A DNA stretch of 64,000 nucleotides from Asticcacaulis sp. EMRT-3 (lineage in GTDB: Bacteria; Pseudomonadota; Alphaproteobacteria; Caulobacterales; Caulobacteraceae): contig NZ_JASERT010000001.1 of NCBI RefSeq assembly GCF_030027245.1, forward strand, positions 2,100,501 through 2,164,500. The letters are read 5' to 3'. A model generated the notes under the pieces. That model was given only the letters and a program-made list of their open reading frames with translations, did no database searches and had not been told where the DNA came from. Positions within the stretch are counted from its first letter, which is position 1. The number at the start of each line of letters is the position of its first letter. A program made the position numbers and the translations under genes. This document shows positions 1 through 9,520 of this stretch, piece after piece.

Positions 1-663
1 GAGGCTCAAACCCAGCCGCTCTTCCAGCTCGGTCAGTTCCATGCGGCCATCGGCCTCGATCTGGCCGCCCGGCAGTTCGCGGTAGCCTTCGGGCTCAACC
101 TCGTCATATTCGTCCTCGATGTCGCCAACCACGGCCTCCAGCAGGTCTTCGAGCGTGACCAGCCCGTCCGTGCCGCCGAATTCATCGATCACCAGCGCCA
201 TATGGATGCGCCGCGCCTGCATCCGTAGCAACAGATCGGCGGTGGTCATGGAGGATGGCACATACAGCGCTTCGCGGCGCAGGCGGTGCAGCACCGGCTC
301 GGCCCAGTTGGGGGCAGCGCGGCCCGTCTCAGGGCTCATCAGCTTCAGCACGTCCTTCATATGGATCACGCCCACCGGATCATCGAGCGTATCACGGTAG
401 ATGGGCAGGCGCGAATGCTCGCTCTCGACGAAGATGCGCACCACATCGGCCAGCGTTGCGGACAGATCGACGCCGATAATATCGACGCGCGGCGTCATCA
501 CATCGGCCACGGTCATGGTCTGGAAGGCGCGGGCGTGGCGGATCAGGTCGCCATCGCTGCCCGCCGCTTCGGCGGATTGCAGTTCTTCTTTGGTTTGCGG
601 CTTTTTGCCGAAACCGAAAAATGATAAAAAGGAGCGTTTCTGCGGGCCGTCCGGGTCAGGCAT
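1..663 (-). CDS. corC: CorC/HlyC-type CBS-domain protein (C-terminus beyond window)
   Basis: Read from the minus strand, the frame opens with ATG at 663 and runs off the left edge, giving about 221 residues. After a Lys-rich start there is the family signature TVADVMTPRVDI, then two CBS repeats (motifs SRLPIYRDTLDDPVGVIHMKD and MALVIDEFGGTDGLVTLEDLLE), then the start of the CorC_HlyC domain. The family is linked to Mg/Co efflux or membrane repair; this soluble form lacks the DUF21 membrane part. Its start overlaps the end of ybeY by 8 bp, so the two are translationally coupled. The ybeY-corC pair is a standard arrangement. The C-terminal end cannot be judged. Confidence 0.9.
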   Translation of the reverse strand, partial: MPDPDGPQKRSFLSFFGFGKKPQTKEELQSAEAAGSDGDLIRHARAFQTMTVADVMTPRVDIIGVDLSATLADVVRIFVESEHSRLPIYRDTLDDPVGVIHMKDVLKLMSPETGRAAPNWAEPVLHRLRREALYVPSSMTTADLLLRMQARRIHMALVIDEFGGTDGLVTLEDLLEAVVGDIEDEYDEVEPEGYRELPGGQIEADGRMELTELEERLGLSL

Positions 664-1168
664 CGTGTCCATTGTCCGAGTAGGGGGTGTCCGAGTAGGG
701 GTCGGATACGCTCAAACTGCTCAATATTGTGCGTTCGAGCGCTTCCATCTCTTCGGCCTCGTCGTCGCGGATATGATCATAACCCAATAAATGCAAAGCG
801 CCATGCACACTGAGGTGCAAAACGTGATTTTTCAGGCTCTTGCCCTGTTCGCCCGCCTCACGGACGCAGGTTTCCAGTCCCAGCGCCATATCGCCTAAGT
901 GCGTCATGCCGGGGCCGATCTTCTGCATCGCCTTGGGCGCGGGGAAGCTCAGCACATTGGTGGGGGCATTTTTCTGGCGGTATTCTGCATTGAGGCGCTG
1001 CATTTCGGCGTCATCGCACAGTAGCACCACCACATCGGCTTGGTCGCTGAGCTCCACCGCCTTCAGCGCGGCGGCAATACCGGCCTCCACCACTTCGCGG
1101 ACATCGGGCAGCACGTCGAGCCAGCCCTCTTCCTCGATTTCAATATCAATAAGCGGGTCGGCAATCAT
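656..1168 (-). CDS. ybeY: YbeY endoribonuclease / 16S rRNA maturation factor
   Basis: The 170-residue protein carries the metal-binding signature HGALHLLGYDH near residue 120 and the N-terminal YRQKNAPTNVLSFP block typical of the UPF0054 family. YbeY is a single-strand-specific metal-dependent RNase needed for 16S rRNA 3' end processing and ribosome quality control. The gene sits 5 bp after phoH and overlaps corC, forming the classic miaB-phoH-ybeY-corC order. The C-terminal tail (about 20 residues, with a repeated PYSD) is slightly longer than in enterobacterial homologs. Confidence 0.95.
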   Translation of the reverse strand: MIADPLIDIEIEEEGWLDVLPDVREVVEAGIAAALKAVELSDQADVVVLLCDDAEMQRLNAEYRQKNAPTNVLSFPAPKAMQKIGPGMTHLGDMALGLETCVREAGEQGKSLKNHVLHLSVHGALHLLGYDHIRDDEAEEMEALERTILSSLSVSDPYSDTPYSDNGHDA

Positions 1169-1173
1169 GTGAT

Positions 1174-2148
1174 TCAGCCCTTGAATTCATTATCATAGGC
1201 GCGCACGATCCGCGCCACCAGTTCGTGACGGACAATATCCTCGGCGCTCAGCTCCGACATGCCGACGCCTTCGACATGATCAAGCAGATGGACGGCATGG
1301 ACAAGGCCGGAATCGGCGCGATTGGGCAGGTCGATCTGCGACGGATCACCCGTCACCACCATTTTCGAGCCTTCACCCAGCCGCGTCAGGATCATCTTCA
1401 TCTGCATCCGCGTCGTATTCTGCGCCTCGTCGATAATGACATAGGCAAAGGACAGCGTGCGTCCGCGCATATAGGCCAGAGGGGCCACCTCGATTTCACG
1501 GCTTTCGCGCTTCTTGGCCAGCACTTGTGCACCCAGAATATCATCAAGCGCCTGCCAGATCGGCGTCAGATAGGGATCGATCTTTTCATTCAGATCACCG
1601 GGCAGAAAGCCGAGACGCTCACCGGCCTCGACCGCCGGGCGAGTGATGATCAAACGGTCAACCGCGCCGCGCAGCAAGAGCGAAACGCCATGCGCCACGG
1701 CCATAAAGGTCTTGCCCGACCCGGCAGGCCCCGTGGCGAAGCACAGATCATGGCTTTGCAAATTTTTCAGATAGGCGGCCTGGCCCGGCGTCTTGGCCAC
1801 AATCGCGCCGCGCCGCCCCATCACCACCGCATTGAGCGAATCATTGGCCGAGGGGGCGCGGCGATGGCCTTTTTCGACCGGATCACGGCTTTCGGGATTA
1901 TGGATCAGGCGGCGCACATCGTCTTCGCTGATCTCGACGCCCTGATCAAAGCGGTCACTCAGGGCGCGGATCACCGCCACGGCCTTGTGACGATGGCGCG
2001 CATCGCCCGAAACCCTTAGGCCATTGCCCGGCATCTCGATCAGCACCGAAAAGGCGCTTTCGATCAGGGCCAGATAACGCTGGGCGGGGCCTGCCACAGC
2101 CAGCACGCAATCGGTATGCAGGTCGATGAAATCTTCCTTGCCCGCCAA
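1174..2148 (-). CDS. phoH: PhoH-like ATPase
   Basis: 324 residues with a P-loop GPAGSGKT at residues 140-147 and a Walker B region YVIIDEAQNTT, as in the PhoH/YbeZ family, which partners YbeY in RNA metabolism. The only start that keeps the conserved N-terminal domain is TTG at 2148, placed directly after the miaB TAA stop (2149-2151). Translation is therefore likely coupled to miaB termination. No ATG exists in frame between the miaB stop and the core domain. Function of the family in vivo is not settled. Confidence 0.9.
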   Translation of the reverse strand: MAGKEDFIDLHTDCVLAVAGPAQRYLALIESAFSVLIEMPGNGLRVSGDARHRHKAVAVIRALSDRFDQGVEISEDDVRRLIHNPESRDPVEKGHRRAPSANDSLNAVVMGRRGAIVAKTPGQAAYLKNLQSHDLCFATGPAGSGKTFMAVAHGVSLLLRGAVDRLIITRPAVEAGERLGFLPGDLNEKIDPYLTPIWQALDDILGAQVLAKKRESREIEVAPLAYMRGRTLSFAYVIIDEAQNTTRMQMKMILTRLGEGSKMVVTGDPSQIDLPNRADSGLVHAVHLLDHVEGVGMSELSAEDIVRHELVARIVRAYDNEFKG

Positions 2149-3531
<1,383 letters not shown>

Positions 3532-3693
3532 CAGCGCCTTATGAGCGTGTATAGAGGAAAATTCAAGACGCACAAAAACGGCCCCGCTAAAACGGAGCCT
3601 CAGACTGCTGACAAACCTCGTCATATTTGGCGGGGTTTTGTTTTGCGGGCCCCATTCGTAAGATGTTTGGGCGGGCAAATTGGTTTGCGCGAT

Positions 3694-4385
3694 CTATGCG
3701 GCGCTCAGCCTTGGCTCATTGGCCATCATGAGGGCGATTTTCTTGATATTCTGGGCGGTTGCGGCGAGCAGACACGGCCATTTGACGCGGCTTAGAGCGG
3801 TTTGCATTCTGATTGAATCGGTCAAAGGCATGCAACCCGCTCTCCATTTTACGTTTTTCCGCATCTCGCATTCAATTTGTAAGTCAAATTAAACGCTCGT
3901 TGCTCTAGGGTTCGGAACCTGGCGTAACGGTGTCCGTGGAGGTTGCTTGGCGTCGGCGAAGGAGCGTTCAACCGTTTCCTTTCGTCGCTTGTAGATGGCC
4001 TTGCCGCGCAGGGTAAGGCGCTGGGCGTCATTACGTTCACGGGCTTCCTGCCAGACGTGACGTGTCAGGGCGCGCTGGGCCTTGGGGTTGGCCGTGCATG
4101 AGGCCAGCAACGGGCAGGTCTTGCAGATACGGGGATCGCTTTTGTAGTGACGATAACCTGTGCGGTCGGTCGTCGCATAGGGCAGAAGCTGACCCTGCGG
4201 ACAACGATAGCCATCGGCTTGCGGCTCATAAACAAAGGCCTTCGGTCCATCATACCTTCGCGCGGTGGCGTCGGTCGGCGATAGCCGGTGACGAAACCAG
4301 CGATAGGCGACATTGACCTCGATCTCGCGCACCAACTGACGTTCAGAGCGGACACCGAACAGGTAGCCGATGAACAAAGCCTTGA
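3694..4385 (-). pseudogene. IS1182-family transposase remnant, interrupted
   Basis: Reading the minus strand, fragments in order are GYLFGVRSERQLVREIEVN, then (after an internal deletion of the catalytic middle) YRCPQGQLLPYATTDRTGYR, CKTCPLLASCT, RRKETVERSFADAKQ, then after a frame change GHRYARFRTL, then a 115-bp repeat insertion, and finally LLAATAQNIKKIALMMANEP followed by a stop at 3694-3696. This is the C-terminal half of an IS1182-type transposase. The N-terminus is gone near 4385. A probable IS end (GCCTCAGACTGCTGACAAAC) lies near 3597-3617. The element is dead: deletion, frameshift and insertion. Confidence 0.85.
3793..3907. repeat. MITE-like bipartite repeat, family A, copy 1
   Basis: A 115-bp element bounded by TAGAGC and GCTCTA. 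Its first arm is a hairpin (AGAGCGGtTTGCAT ... ATGCAAcCCGCTCT) and its second arm ends in CGTTGCTCTA. It splits the transposase remnant. Removing the element plus one TA restores the transposase frame ...R-T-L-S-R-V-K-W..., so TA was duplicated on insertion. Nearly identical copies lie at 50691-50805 and 53223-53337, with a truncated one at 22596-22669. Confidence 0.9.
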
Positions 4386-4812
4386 ACCTGCACCCAAATA
4401 GGCTCTGGGTTGCGCAAGTTGGTATAAAAGTGTGCGCTCATGGATGAAAGCGCGGTTAATCCTTAAAAATATCTTGTGAAGCAAAATAGTTTGTGCATAA
4501 TTATAAGGAAGCGTTTTCAGAACCTCGTGGATGCGGGATTTGGACAGCGCTTTTGTTTTGTAACGTCGCTGCAAACGTTTACATCGCGTTATTCGGGCTG
4601 AAATCCGGCAATTTTTCGCTCTGGTTCTGGCCCTATCGTCATTTCGGTTGTTGTGACGCAACCGAAATACGCCAATTACAGGGTGTAAGGCTTTGTAAGT
4701 GGTATCTTCTCAACATAAACTTCCCCTTGTTCGGTGACGGGCAAGGGGATTTTTTTTACCCTACTCCATATTTGAGAAAATGGAAGCGCTTTCATGCAGC
4801 ATTCGCATTTTT
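4386..4812. promoter_or_regulatory. Gene-free stretch with LacI-type operator palindromes
   Basis: No credible gene is present; the open frames here have no family resemblance. Four LacI/GalR-like sites are visible: GGAAGCGTTTTCAG (4508-4521), GGACAGCGCTTTTGT (4542-4556), TGCAAACGTTTACA (4570-4583) and ATGGAAGCGCTTTCAT (4780-4795). A plus-strand terminator sits at 4722-4757. The pattern resembles the control region of a carbohydrate gene that is no longer present, consistent with a rearrangement between the IS remnant and rimM. Confidence 0.55.
4722..4757 (+). terminator. Intrinsic terminator, plus strand, orphan
   Basis: The stem TCCCCTTG / CAAGGGGA is followed by eight T residues on the plus strand. 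No intact plus-strand gene lies upstream within the gene-free stretch, so it probably terminated a gene now lost. Confidence 0.75.
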
Positions 4813-5322
4813 TCAAATACCACTTAAATCGACAATGATCGTCCGCTCGGTCAGCCTGACGTCGGGCACGTTTTCCTGTGAGAATAACAGGTAGAAATTA
4901 GCGCCTTCCAGCGGCTGGATGTCGAGCAGATCACCCGCCCCGAAGTTCTCGACATTGACCACGCGGCCCACCGGCTGACCAGCGCTGTCACGAACCGCCA
5001 TGCCAATCAGATCGGTAATATAGTATTCGTCCTCGTCCGGTTCCGGTAAGTCGGCGCGGGCGATATAGAGCTGCAAACCCTTCAGGCGCTCCGCCGCCGT
5101 GCGATCGGCTACCTCGGCGGCCCGCACAATCAGCGCGCCCTTATGCTCGCGCGCCGCCGTGATGGTTAGGGCCGCCTGACCCTTGTCATTGAGCAACGGC
5201 GCATATTCGAGCACGGCCACCGGCTCATCCATGAAGCTCAGCAGCTTGAATTCGCCCTGAATGCCATGCGCAGCGCCGATTTGCGCCACGAGAACGAGAT
5301 CGGAAACGGGATTTTGGGTCAT
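4813..5322 (-). CDS. rimM: 16S rRNA processing protein RimM
   Basis: 169 residues with the RimM N-terminal barrel (VAQIGAAHGIQGEFKLLSF) and the PRC-like C-terminal part (DEYYITDLIGMAV ... VVNVENFGAGDLLDI). RimM binds S19 and helps mature the 30S head. It follows rpsP by about 96 bp on the same strand. In most proteobacteria trmD and rplS come next; here they are absent and replaced by a repeat-rich scar, so the rpsP operon is broken after rimM. Confidence 0.95.
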   Translation of the reverse strand: MTQNPVSDLVLVAQIGAAHGIQGEFKLLSFMDEPVAVLEYAPLLNDKGQAALTITAAREHKGALIVRAAEVADRTAAERLKGLQLYIARADLPEPDEDEYYITDLIGMAVRDSAGQPVGRVVNVENFGAGDLLDIQPLEGANFYLLFSQENVPDVRLTERTIIVDLSGI

Positions 5323-5363
5323 GTTAAAAAATCTGCCGAAAAAAAGGTATTCGCCACATACAG

Positions 5364-5393
5364 TAAAGGGCCGGGATTTGCACCCCGGCCCTT
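5364..5393 (-). terminator. Hairpin between rpsP and rimM
   Basis: On the minus strand GGGCCGGG and CCCGGCCC form an eight-bp GC stem followed by TTTACTG. The short T-run suggests a partial terminator or a processing hairpin that would lower rimM relative to rpsP. Confidence 0.5.
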
Positions 5394-5418
5394 CAAACCT
5401 GCAACAGGATGACCCTGC

Positions 5419-5880
5419 TTATTCCGAAGCGGCGGCTTCTTCAGCAGGCACTTCCTCAGCGGCAGCTTCTTCAACCGGGGCCTCTTCCGCCGGAGCGGCG
5501 GCAGCGGCGGCGGCTTCTTCACGGGCGGCGGCTTCGGCGTCGAGACGGTCCTGTTCGCGCTGGGCGCGTTCGGCGGCACGTTCCTGCGCCTTCTTGCCCG
5601 GCAGGCCCTTCTTCGGATTATTGCCGTGCTCCCACTTGACCAGGCCTTCCTGAGCCAGGAAACGCGCCACGCGATCGGTAGGCTGCGCGCCCTTCTTCAG
5701 CCATTCGGCGATGCGCTCGGCCTTGAGCGTGACGCGCTGGGCGTCCTTGGGCAGCATGGGATTATAGGTGCCGACCTTTTCGATGAACTTGCCGTCACGC
5801 GCTGCCGTGACATTGGCGATGACGATGGTGTAGTAGGGGCGCTTCTTGGAGCCACCACGGGAAAGACGAATCTTCAGCAT
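5419..5880 (-). CDS. rpsP: 30S ribosomal protein S16
   Basis: The first 80 or so residues are a canonical S16 ([20 protein letters not shown] ... LVKWEHG). The total length of 153 is about twice the Escherichia coli protein, because of a low-complexity tail rich in Ala and Glu (residues about 100-153). Tails like this are common on alphaproteobacterial S16 and probably extend from the ribosome surface; no function is assigned. The gene starts 23 bp after the ffh stop and is likely co-transcribed with it. Confidence 0.97.
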   Translation of the reverse strand: MLKIRLSRGGSKKRPYYTIVIANVTAARDGKFIEKVGTYNPMLPKDAQRVTLKAERIAEWLKKGAQPTDRVARFLAQEGLVKWEHGNNPKKGLPGKKAQERAAERAQREQDRLDAEAAAREEAAAAAAAPAEEAPVEEAAAEEVPAEEAAASE

Positions 5881-5903
5881 TTTCAGTATCCTAAATTAAA
5901 AGA

Positions 5904-7493
5904 CTATTTTTTGGTCGGGTTGAAAGGCTTTGCGCCCGGCAAACCGGGCAGGCCGCCGAACAGGCCCGAAGAGGGTGAAGCGCCGGGTGATTTGCCCGCG
6001 CCGAGATTTTTCAGTTTTTCGAGATCGAGCGCCGGATTGAGGCCGGTCAGCGGATTGGCACCGGGCGCGCCCTGGCCCATCTTCTTGGCCATTTCCGCCA
6101 TATCATCCATAGAACCGGGCATCGAGCCGCCACCGGGCATGGCCCCGCCGCCGAACATCCTGGCCATCTGGCCCATCGGCCCACGGCCATTGGAGCGCGC
6201 CATCATCTTGAAGGTGTCGGCCATCTGGCGGTGCTGCTTGAGCAGGCGGTTGATGTCCTGCACCTCGACGCCCGCCCCTGCGGCGATACGGCGCTTGCGC
6301 GACGCATTGAGCAGTTCGGGCTTCTTGCGCTCGGTTTTTGTCATCGAGGTGATGATGGCCACCTGACGGTCAAACACCTTATCGGAGATGTTCATCTCGT
6401 CGATCTGCTTCTTGACCTTCTGCACGCCCGGCAGCAGGCCCATAATGCCCGACATGCCGCCCATCTTCTTCATCTGGCGCAACTGGTTGGCCAGATCATC
6501 GAGATCGAACTGCCCCTTGGCCATCTTCTTGGCCATAGCGGCGGTCTGGGCGGCGTCGAGTTCCTGCGCGGCCTTTTCGACCAGGGCGACAATATCGCCC
6601 TGACCGAGAATCCGGCCCGCGATCCGGCGCGCATCGAAGACATCGAGCGCATCAACCTTTTCGCCAGCGCCGAGATATTTGATCGGCAGGCCGGTCGTGG
6701 CGCGCATCGACAACATGGCCCCGCCGCGCCCGTCGCCATCGGCGCGGGTCAGGATCAGGCCGGTCAGCGGCAGGCGTTCGTGAAAGGCCGTGGCGGTACG
6801 CACCGCATCCTGACCGGTGAGCGAATCGGCCACCAGAAAGGTTTCGGTCGGTTTGGCGATCCTGGCGATTTCCGCCGCCTCGTCCATCAGCTCGTCGTCG
6901 AGCGTGGTGCGGCCCGCCGTATCGAGGATCAGAACGTCAAAACCCTGTAATTTCGCCGAGGTCAGGGCGCGCCGGGTGATCTCGACGGCGCTCTGGCCCG
7001 TCACGATCGGCAGAAACTCAACGCCAACCTGATCGGCCAGCAGCTTCAACTGCTCCATAGCGGCGGGACGGCGCGTATCGAGCGACGCCATCATGACCTT
7101 CTTGCGGTCGAAATTTTTCAGGCGCAGGGCCAGCTTGGCCGAGGTGGTGGTCTTGCCGGAGCCTTGCAGACCGGCCATCAGGATCACCACCGGCGGCACG
7201 GCGTTAAGATTGATCGGCTCAGGCTCTTCGCCGCCCAGCATGTCGATCAGGCCGTCATAGACGATCTTGACCACCTGATCGGCGGGACGAACGGCCTTGA
7301 TCACCGCCTCGCCCGTGGCCAGTTCCTTGGCCTTGGTCATGAACTGGCGCACCACCGGCAGGGCCACATCGGCCTCCAGCAGGGCTACCCGCACTTCGCG
7401 CAGCGCCGCTTCGACATCCTTTTCCGAAAGGACGCCGCGACCCGAAAGGCTGTCAAACAGACCGGACAGGCGTTCGTTGAGCGTGTCGAACAT
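5904..7493 (-). CDS. ffh: Signal recognition particle GTPase Ffh
   Basis: 529 residues. An N-terminal helical bundle (MFDTLNERLSGLFDSLSGRG) leads to the G domain with the P-loop GLQGSGKT at 108-115, DTRRPAA, DTAGRT and TRADGDGRGG. The Met-rich M domain follows (GLLPGVQKVKKQI, INRLLKQHRQMADTFKMM) and a Gly/Pro/Met-rich tail. Ffh binds signal peptides and 4.5S RNA to deliver nascent membrane proteins. ATG 7493 fits the family; the frame upstream to 7544 lies in leader DNA. Confidence 0.97.
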   Translation of the reverse strand: MFDTLNERLSGLFDSLSGRGVLSEKDVEAALREVRVALLEADVALPVVRQFMTKAKELATGEAVIKAVRPADQVVKIVYDGLIDMLGGEEPEPINLNAVPPVVILMAGLQGSGKTTTSAKLALRLKNFDRKKVMMASLDTRRPAAMEQLKLLADQVGVEFLPIVTGQSAVEITRRALTSAKLQGFDVLILDTAGRTTLDDELMDEAAEIARIAKPTETFLVADSLTGQDAVRTATAFHERLPLTGLILTRADGDGRGGAMLSMRATTGLPIKYLGAGEKVDALDVFDARRIAGRILGQGDIVALVEKAAQELDAAQTAAMAKKMAKGQFDLDDLANQLRQMKKMGGMSGIMGLLPGVQKVKKQIDEMNISDKVFDRQVAIITSMTKTERKKPELLNASRKRRIAAGAGVEVQDINRLLKQHRQMADTFKMMARSNGRGPMGQMARMFGGGAMPGGGSMPGSMDDMAEMAKKMGQGAPGANPLTGLNPALDLEKLKNLGAGKSPGASPSSGLFGGLPGLPGAKPFNPTKK

Positions 7494-7542
7494 GAACCAA
7501 AAACCTTTTATCTTCAGCGTATCAGGTGCGCACCCATCAAAC

Positions 7543-7576
7543 AAAAAACCCCCGAGGGCGCAACGCGCTGTCGGGG
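7543..7576 (-). terminator. Intrinsic terminator upstream of ffh
   Basis: Minus-strand stem CCCCGA / TCGGGG with an inner GCGC/GCGC stem, followed by GTTTTTTG. It ends transcription coming from the glycosyltransferase and/or the candidate small RNA. Confidence 0.8.
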
Positions 7577-7668
7577 AGCCTTCCCTGCCTCTGCCGAACC
7601 GAAGTCCGAAAAACCGTGCAGCCGAAGGGGTCTGTTATCGGGGCGCGCATAGCCTTGCGCGCGGATGT
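7543..7668 (-). ncRNA. Candidate small RNA or leader upstream of ffh
   Basis: The minus strand carries a sigma70-like promoter, TTGACT (7704-7699) and CATTGA (7681-7676) with 17-bp spacing. Then come a GCGCGC...GCGCGC hairpin, a region with CCCCTTCGG and GACTTCGGTTC, and a strong intrinsic terminator at 7543-7576 about 50 bp before ffh. No coding frame fits. The promoter, folded body and terminator in under 130 nt suggest a discrete small RNA or an attenuated ffh leader. I found no 4.5S RNA core motif in it. Confidence 0.45.
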
Positions 7669-7720
7669 GGCCGGTTCAATGACGCAAATGCCGGAAAGAG
7701 TCAAGCCGGGCCAAACCCGC

Positions 7721-8989
7721 TCACGGTTTCGGCGCTTCCAGCCAGGCCGTAAACGGCAGGCACGCCAAAGCCTGCGCGCTCCAGCCCTTCGACAGGTTGC
7801 GTAAGCTCCGCGCTCCGGCCCGCGCCAAGTCATTGCGTTGTCGGTCAGAGCCTGTCAGCTCGATCAGGGCATCCGCCGCCGCATCGAGATCGGGATCGGC
7901 CCACACCTGACCGGGCTGGCCGCTTTGCCGGCAATAGGGGCCGTCGGGATCGCGCAGGGGTATAAGCCGGATCGGAACCAGACGGCTGTTCTCGGCATTC
8001 ATAAACTCAAGATTGCCCGACCAGCCGGTGGCGATCACCGCCACCTCGGCCATCATCGCCTCGGCCAGCGGCAGGCCAAAACCCTCGGCGCGGTGCAGCG
8101 AAATCAGAATATCAAAGGCGCCGATAAAGGCCTGCATATCATAGGCATTGAGGCGCTCGCTCATCAGGCGCATATCGGTACGGCCCTCCAAGACCCTGAC
8201 CAGCCGCCGCGAGGTGACCGGATCGCTGTCCAGATCGGACACTTTCAGCGTCAGGCGCGCGCGATCCGACGAGGCCGGAAAGGCGCTTTTCCAGGCGGCC
8301 AGCACGCCCCACGGATGTTTGCGCGCCGCCGAGGATTTGGTATCGAACAGACAGACCACCTCGCACAATTCCGGCTCCATGCCGAAGCGGCCATGCACAT
8401 ATTCATAGGTGACCGGTGGCGAAGGCGGCGGCGCTACCGGATGCGCCATAATGCGCAGGCGCGCGCTCAGATCGCTGCGGCCCGCCTTGTCGAAAGCCGC
8501 CGCCAATGCCTCGCGCACAAACTGGCTCGGCACCCAGATTTCGTGCAGGTAATCGGCCAGCCATACCCAGTCCGGCGGGGCCAGAGGTGTCTCCCACGCC
8601 CAGTAGCCGATGCGGTAACGATGGGCCCATTGCGCGGGCGCATGGGCCAGCAGCGCCACCAGCACTTCGGGGGCATTGGCGTGGATGAACCAGACGCCGC
8701 CCGACCCCGGCAGAGCCGCCTTGCCGCGCCAAAGCTGGCGAAAGGCCGGGCGCAGATTATGGCGGATGGGCGCAAAACCCGCTGCGGCAAAGGCTTCGGC
8801 ACTGAGACGACCCGCCTGACCTATGCCGAGGCTTTCTTCCAGAAAACCGGAAACGACAAAATCACCCGGCTGCGGCTGGCTGTCCTGCGCCTTCGGCCAG
8901 GTCTTACTGCGCCGACGCGCCAGCCAGGCCAAGACCCCGTGGATCAGGGGCAGGCGGTATTTGAGAGGAAGGTGCCGGATGCCGAACAT
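7721..8989 (-). CDS. GT4-type glycosyltransferase
   Basis: About 422 residues. The C-terminal half has the family hallmark SLHRAEGFGLPLAEAMMAEV and TGWSGNLEF, as in GT-B fold glycosyltransferases of family GT4, which transfer sugars from nucleotide donors with the EX7E-like motif (E in RAEGFG, E in PLAEAM). The N-terminal half has VVSGFLEESLGIGQAGRL. Acceptor and donor are unknown; lipopolysaccharide or capsule sugars are plausible. ATG 8989, preceded by GTAGG, is preferred over the TTG at 9007. The gene stands alone on the minus strand. Confidence 0.8.
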   Translation of the reverse strand: MFGIRHLPLKYRLPLIHGVLAWLARRRSKTWPKAQDSQPQPGDFVVSGFLEESLGIGQAGRLSAEAFAAAGFAPIRHNLRPAFRQLWRGKAALPGSGGVWFIHANAPEVLVALLAHAPAQWAHRYRIGYWAWETPLAPPDWVWLADYLHEIWVPSQFVREALAAAFDKAGRSDLSARLRIMAHPVAPPPSPPVTYEYVHGRFGMEPELCEVVCLFDTKSSAARKHPWGVLAAWKSAFPASSDRARLTLKVSDLDSDPVTSRRLVRVLEGRTDMRLMSERLNAYDMQAFIGAFDILISLHRAEGFGLPLAEAMMAEVAVIATGWSGNLEFMNAENSRLVPIRLIPLRDPDGPYCRQSGQPGQVWADPDLDAAADALIELTGSDRQRNDLARAGARSLRNLSKGWSAQALACLPFTAWLEAPKP

Positions 8990-9046
8990 AGGCAAGCCTA
9001 CAGGCAAAAGCAGCGCATTTTCAAGCGGTTTCGTGGAGGGTTTGTG

Positions 9047-9274
9047 TCAGAGTCCGAGCCAGCGGCGGCGCTGCGACCAGTAGGACTGGAACTGATCGGC
9101 CTGCATGGCGTCTTCAAAGGTGACGACCTTGGTTTGCTGGCCGCCATTGGGATCAGAATGGACGGAGATCGAGTCAGTATCAGCAATCGACGCCGCTTCA
9201 ACGAATTTGAAAAAGGCACCGAAAAAAGCATCGGTTTCCGATTCTGTATTCAGATCAAATTCGACACTGACCAC
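9047..9274 (-). CDS. Small hypothetical protein
   Basis: A 75-residue protein starting at GTG 9274, which has an excellent ribosome site (AGGAGA, 7 nt upstream). The sequence begins VVSVEFDLNTESETDAFFGAF, is acidic at first and ends in a basic tail with SQRRRWLGL. No signal peptide or membrane segment is seen. I do not recognise a family. It ends 57 bp before the glycosyltransferase start, so the two may be co-transcribed. Confidence 0.55.
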   Translation of the reverse strand: MVSVEFDLNTESETDAFFGAFFKFVEAASIADTDSISVHSDPNGGQQTKVVTFEDAMQADQFQSYWSQRRRWLGL

Positions 9275-9520
9275 GCGGCACTCTCCTGAAACGGGTGAGT
9301 TAAGATGACCGATCCCCATACGAACAGCCATGCGGACGCTCGGGCCTTGCCGTTAAATTTCAGCAAAGATGTGCGCTGCACAATGAAGAGTGAAGCCCAG
9401 ATCGGCGCGGGAGTCAAAAGGAATAAATGAAACCTTAATACCGGGGCGACCGGTTTTGCCGTTATGTCGCAAAAATACCGGACGACACGCCGGTGTCATC
9501 CGGTATTTCAGGCCAGTATT

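Noticed and set aside
3680..3892. Small frame ending in a peptide also encoded at 53238 (ILIESVKGMQ...)
   Set aside because: The shared peptide is only the translation of the family A repeat in one frame; no ribosome site or conservation outside the repeat.
4386..4812. tRNA or rRNA fragment at the breakpoint
   Set aside because: No cloverleaf with TTCGA-type arm or CCA end found; the region is better explained by operators and a terminator.
4493..4894. 133-codon plus-strand frame in the gene-free stretch
   Set aside because: No homology signature, unusual codon use with many Phe/Trp/Cys, and it overlaps the orphan terminator and the end of rimM.
7543..7668. 4.5S (SRP) RNA at the ffh leader
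   Set aside because: The conserved apical core with GGAAGNAGCAGC-like sequence is not present on either strand.
7838..9289. 483-codon open frame on the plus strand
   Set aside because: Antisense to the glycosyltransferase and its neighbour; the translation is rich in Arg/Gly/His with no family features, typical of a shadow frame in GC-rich DNA.
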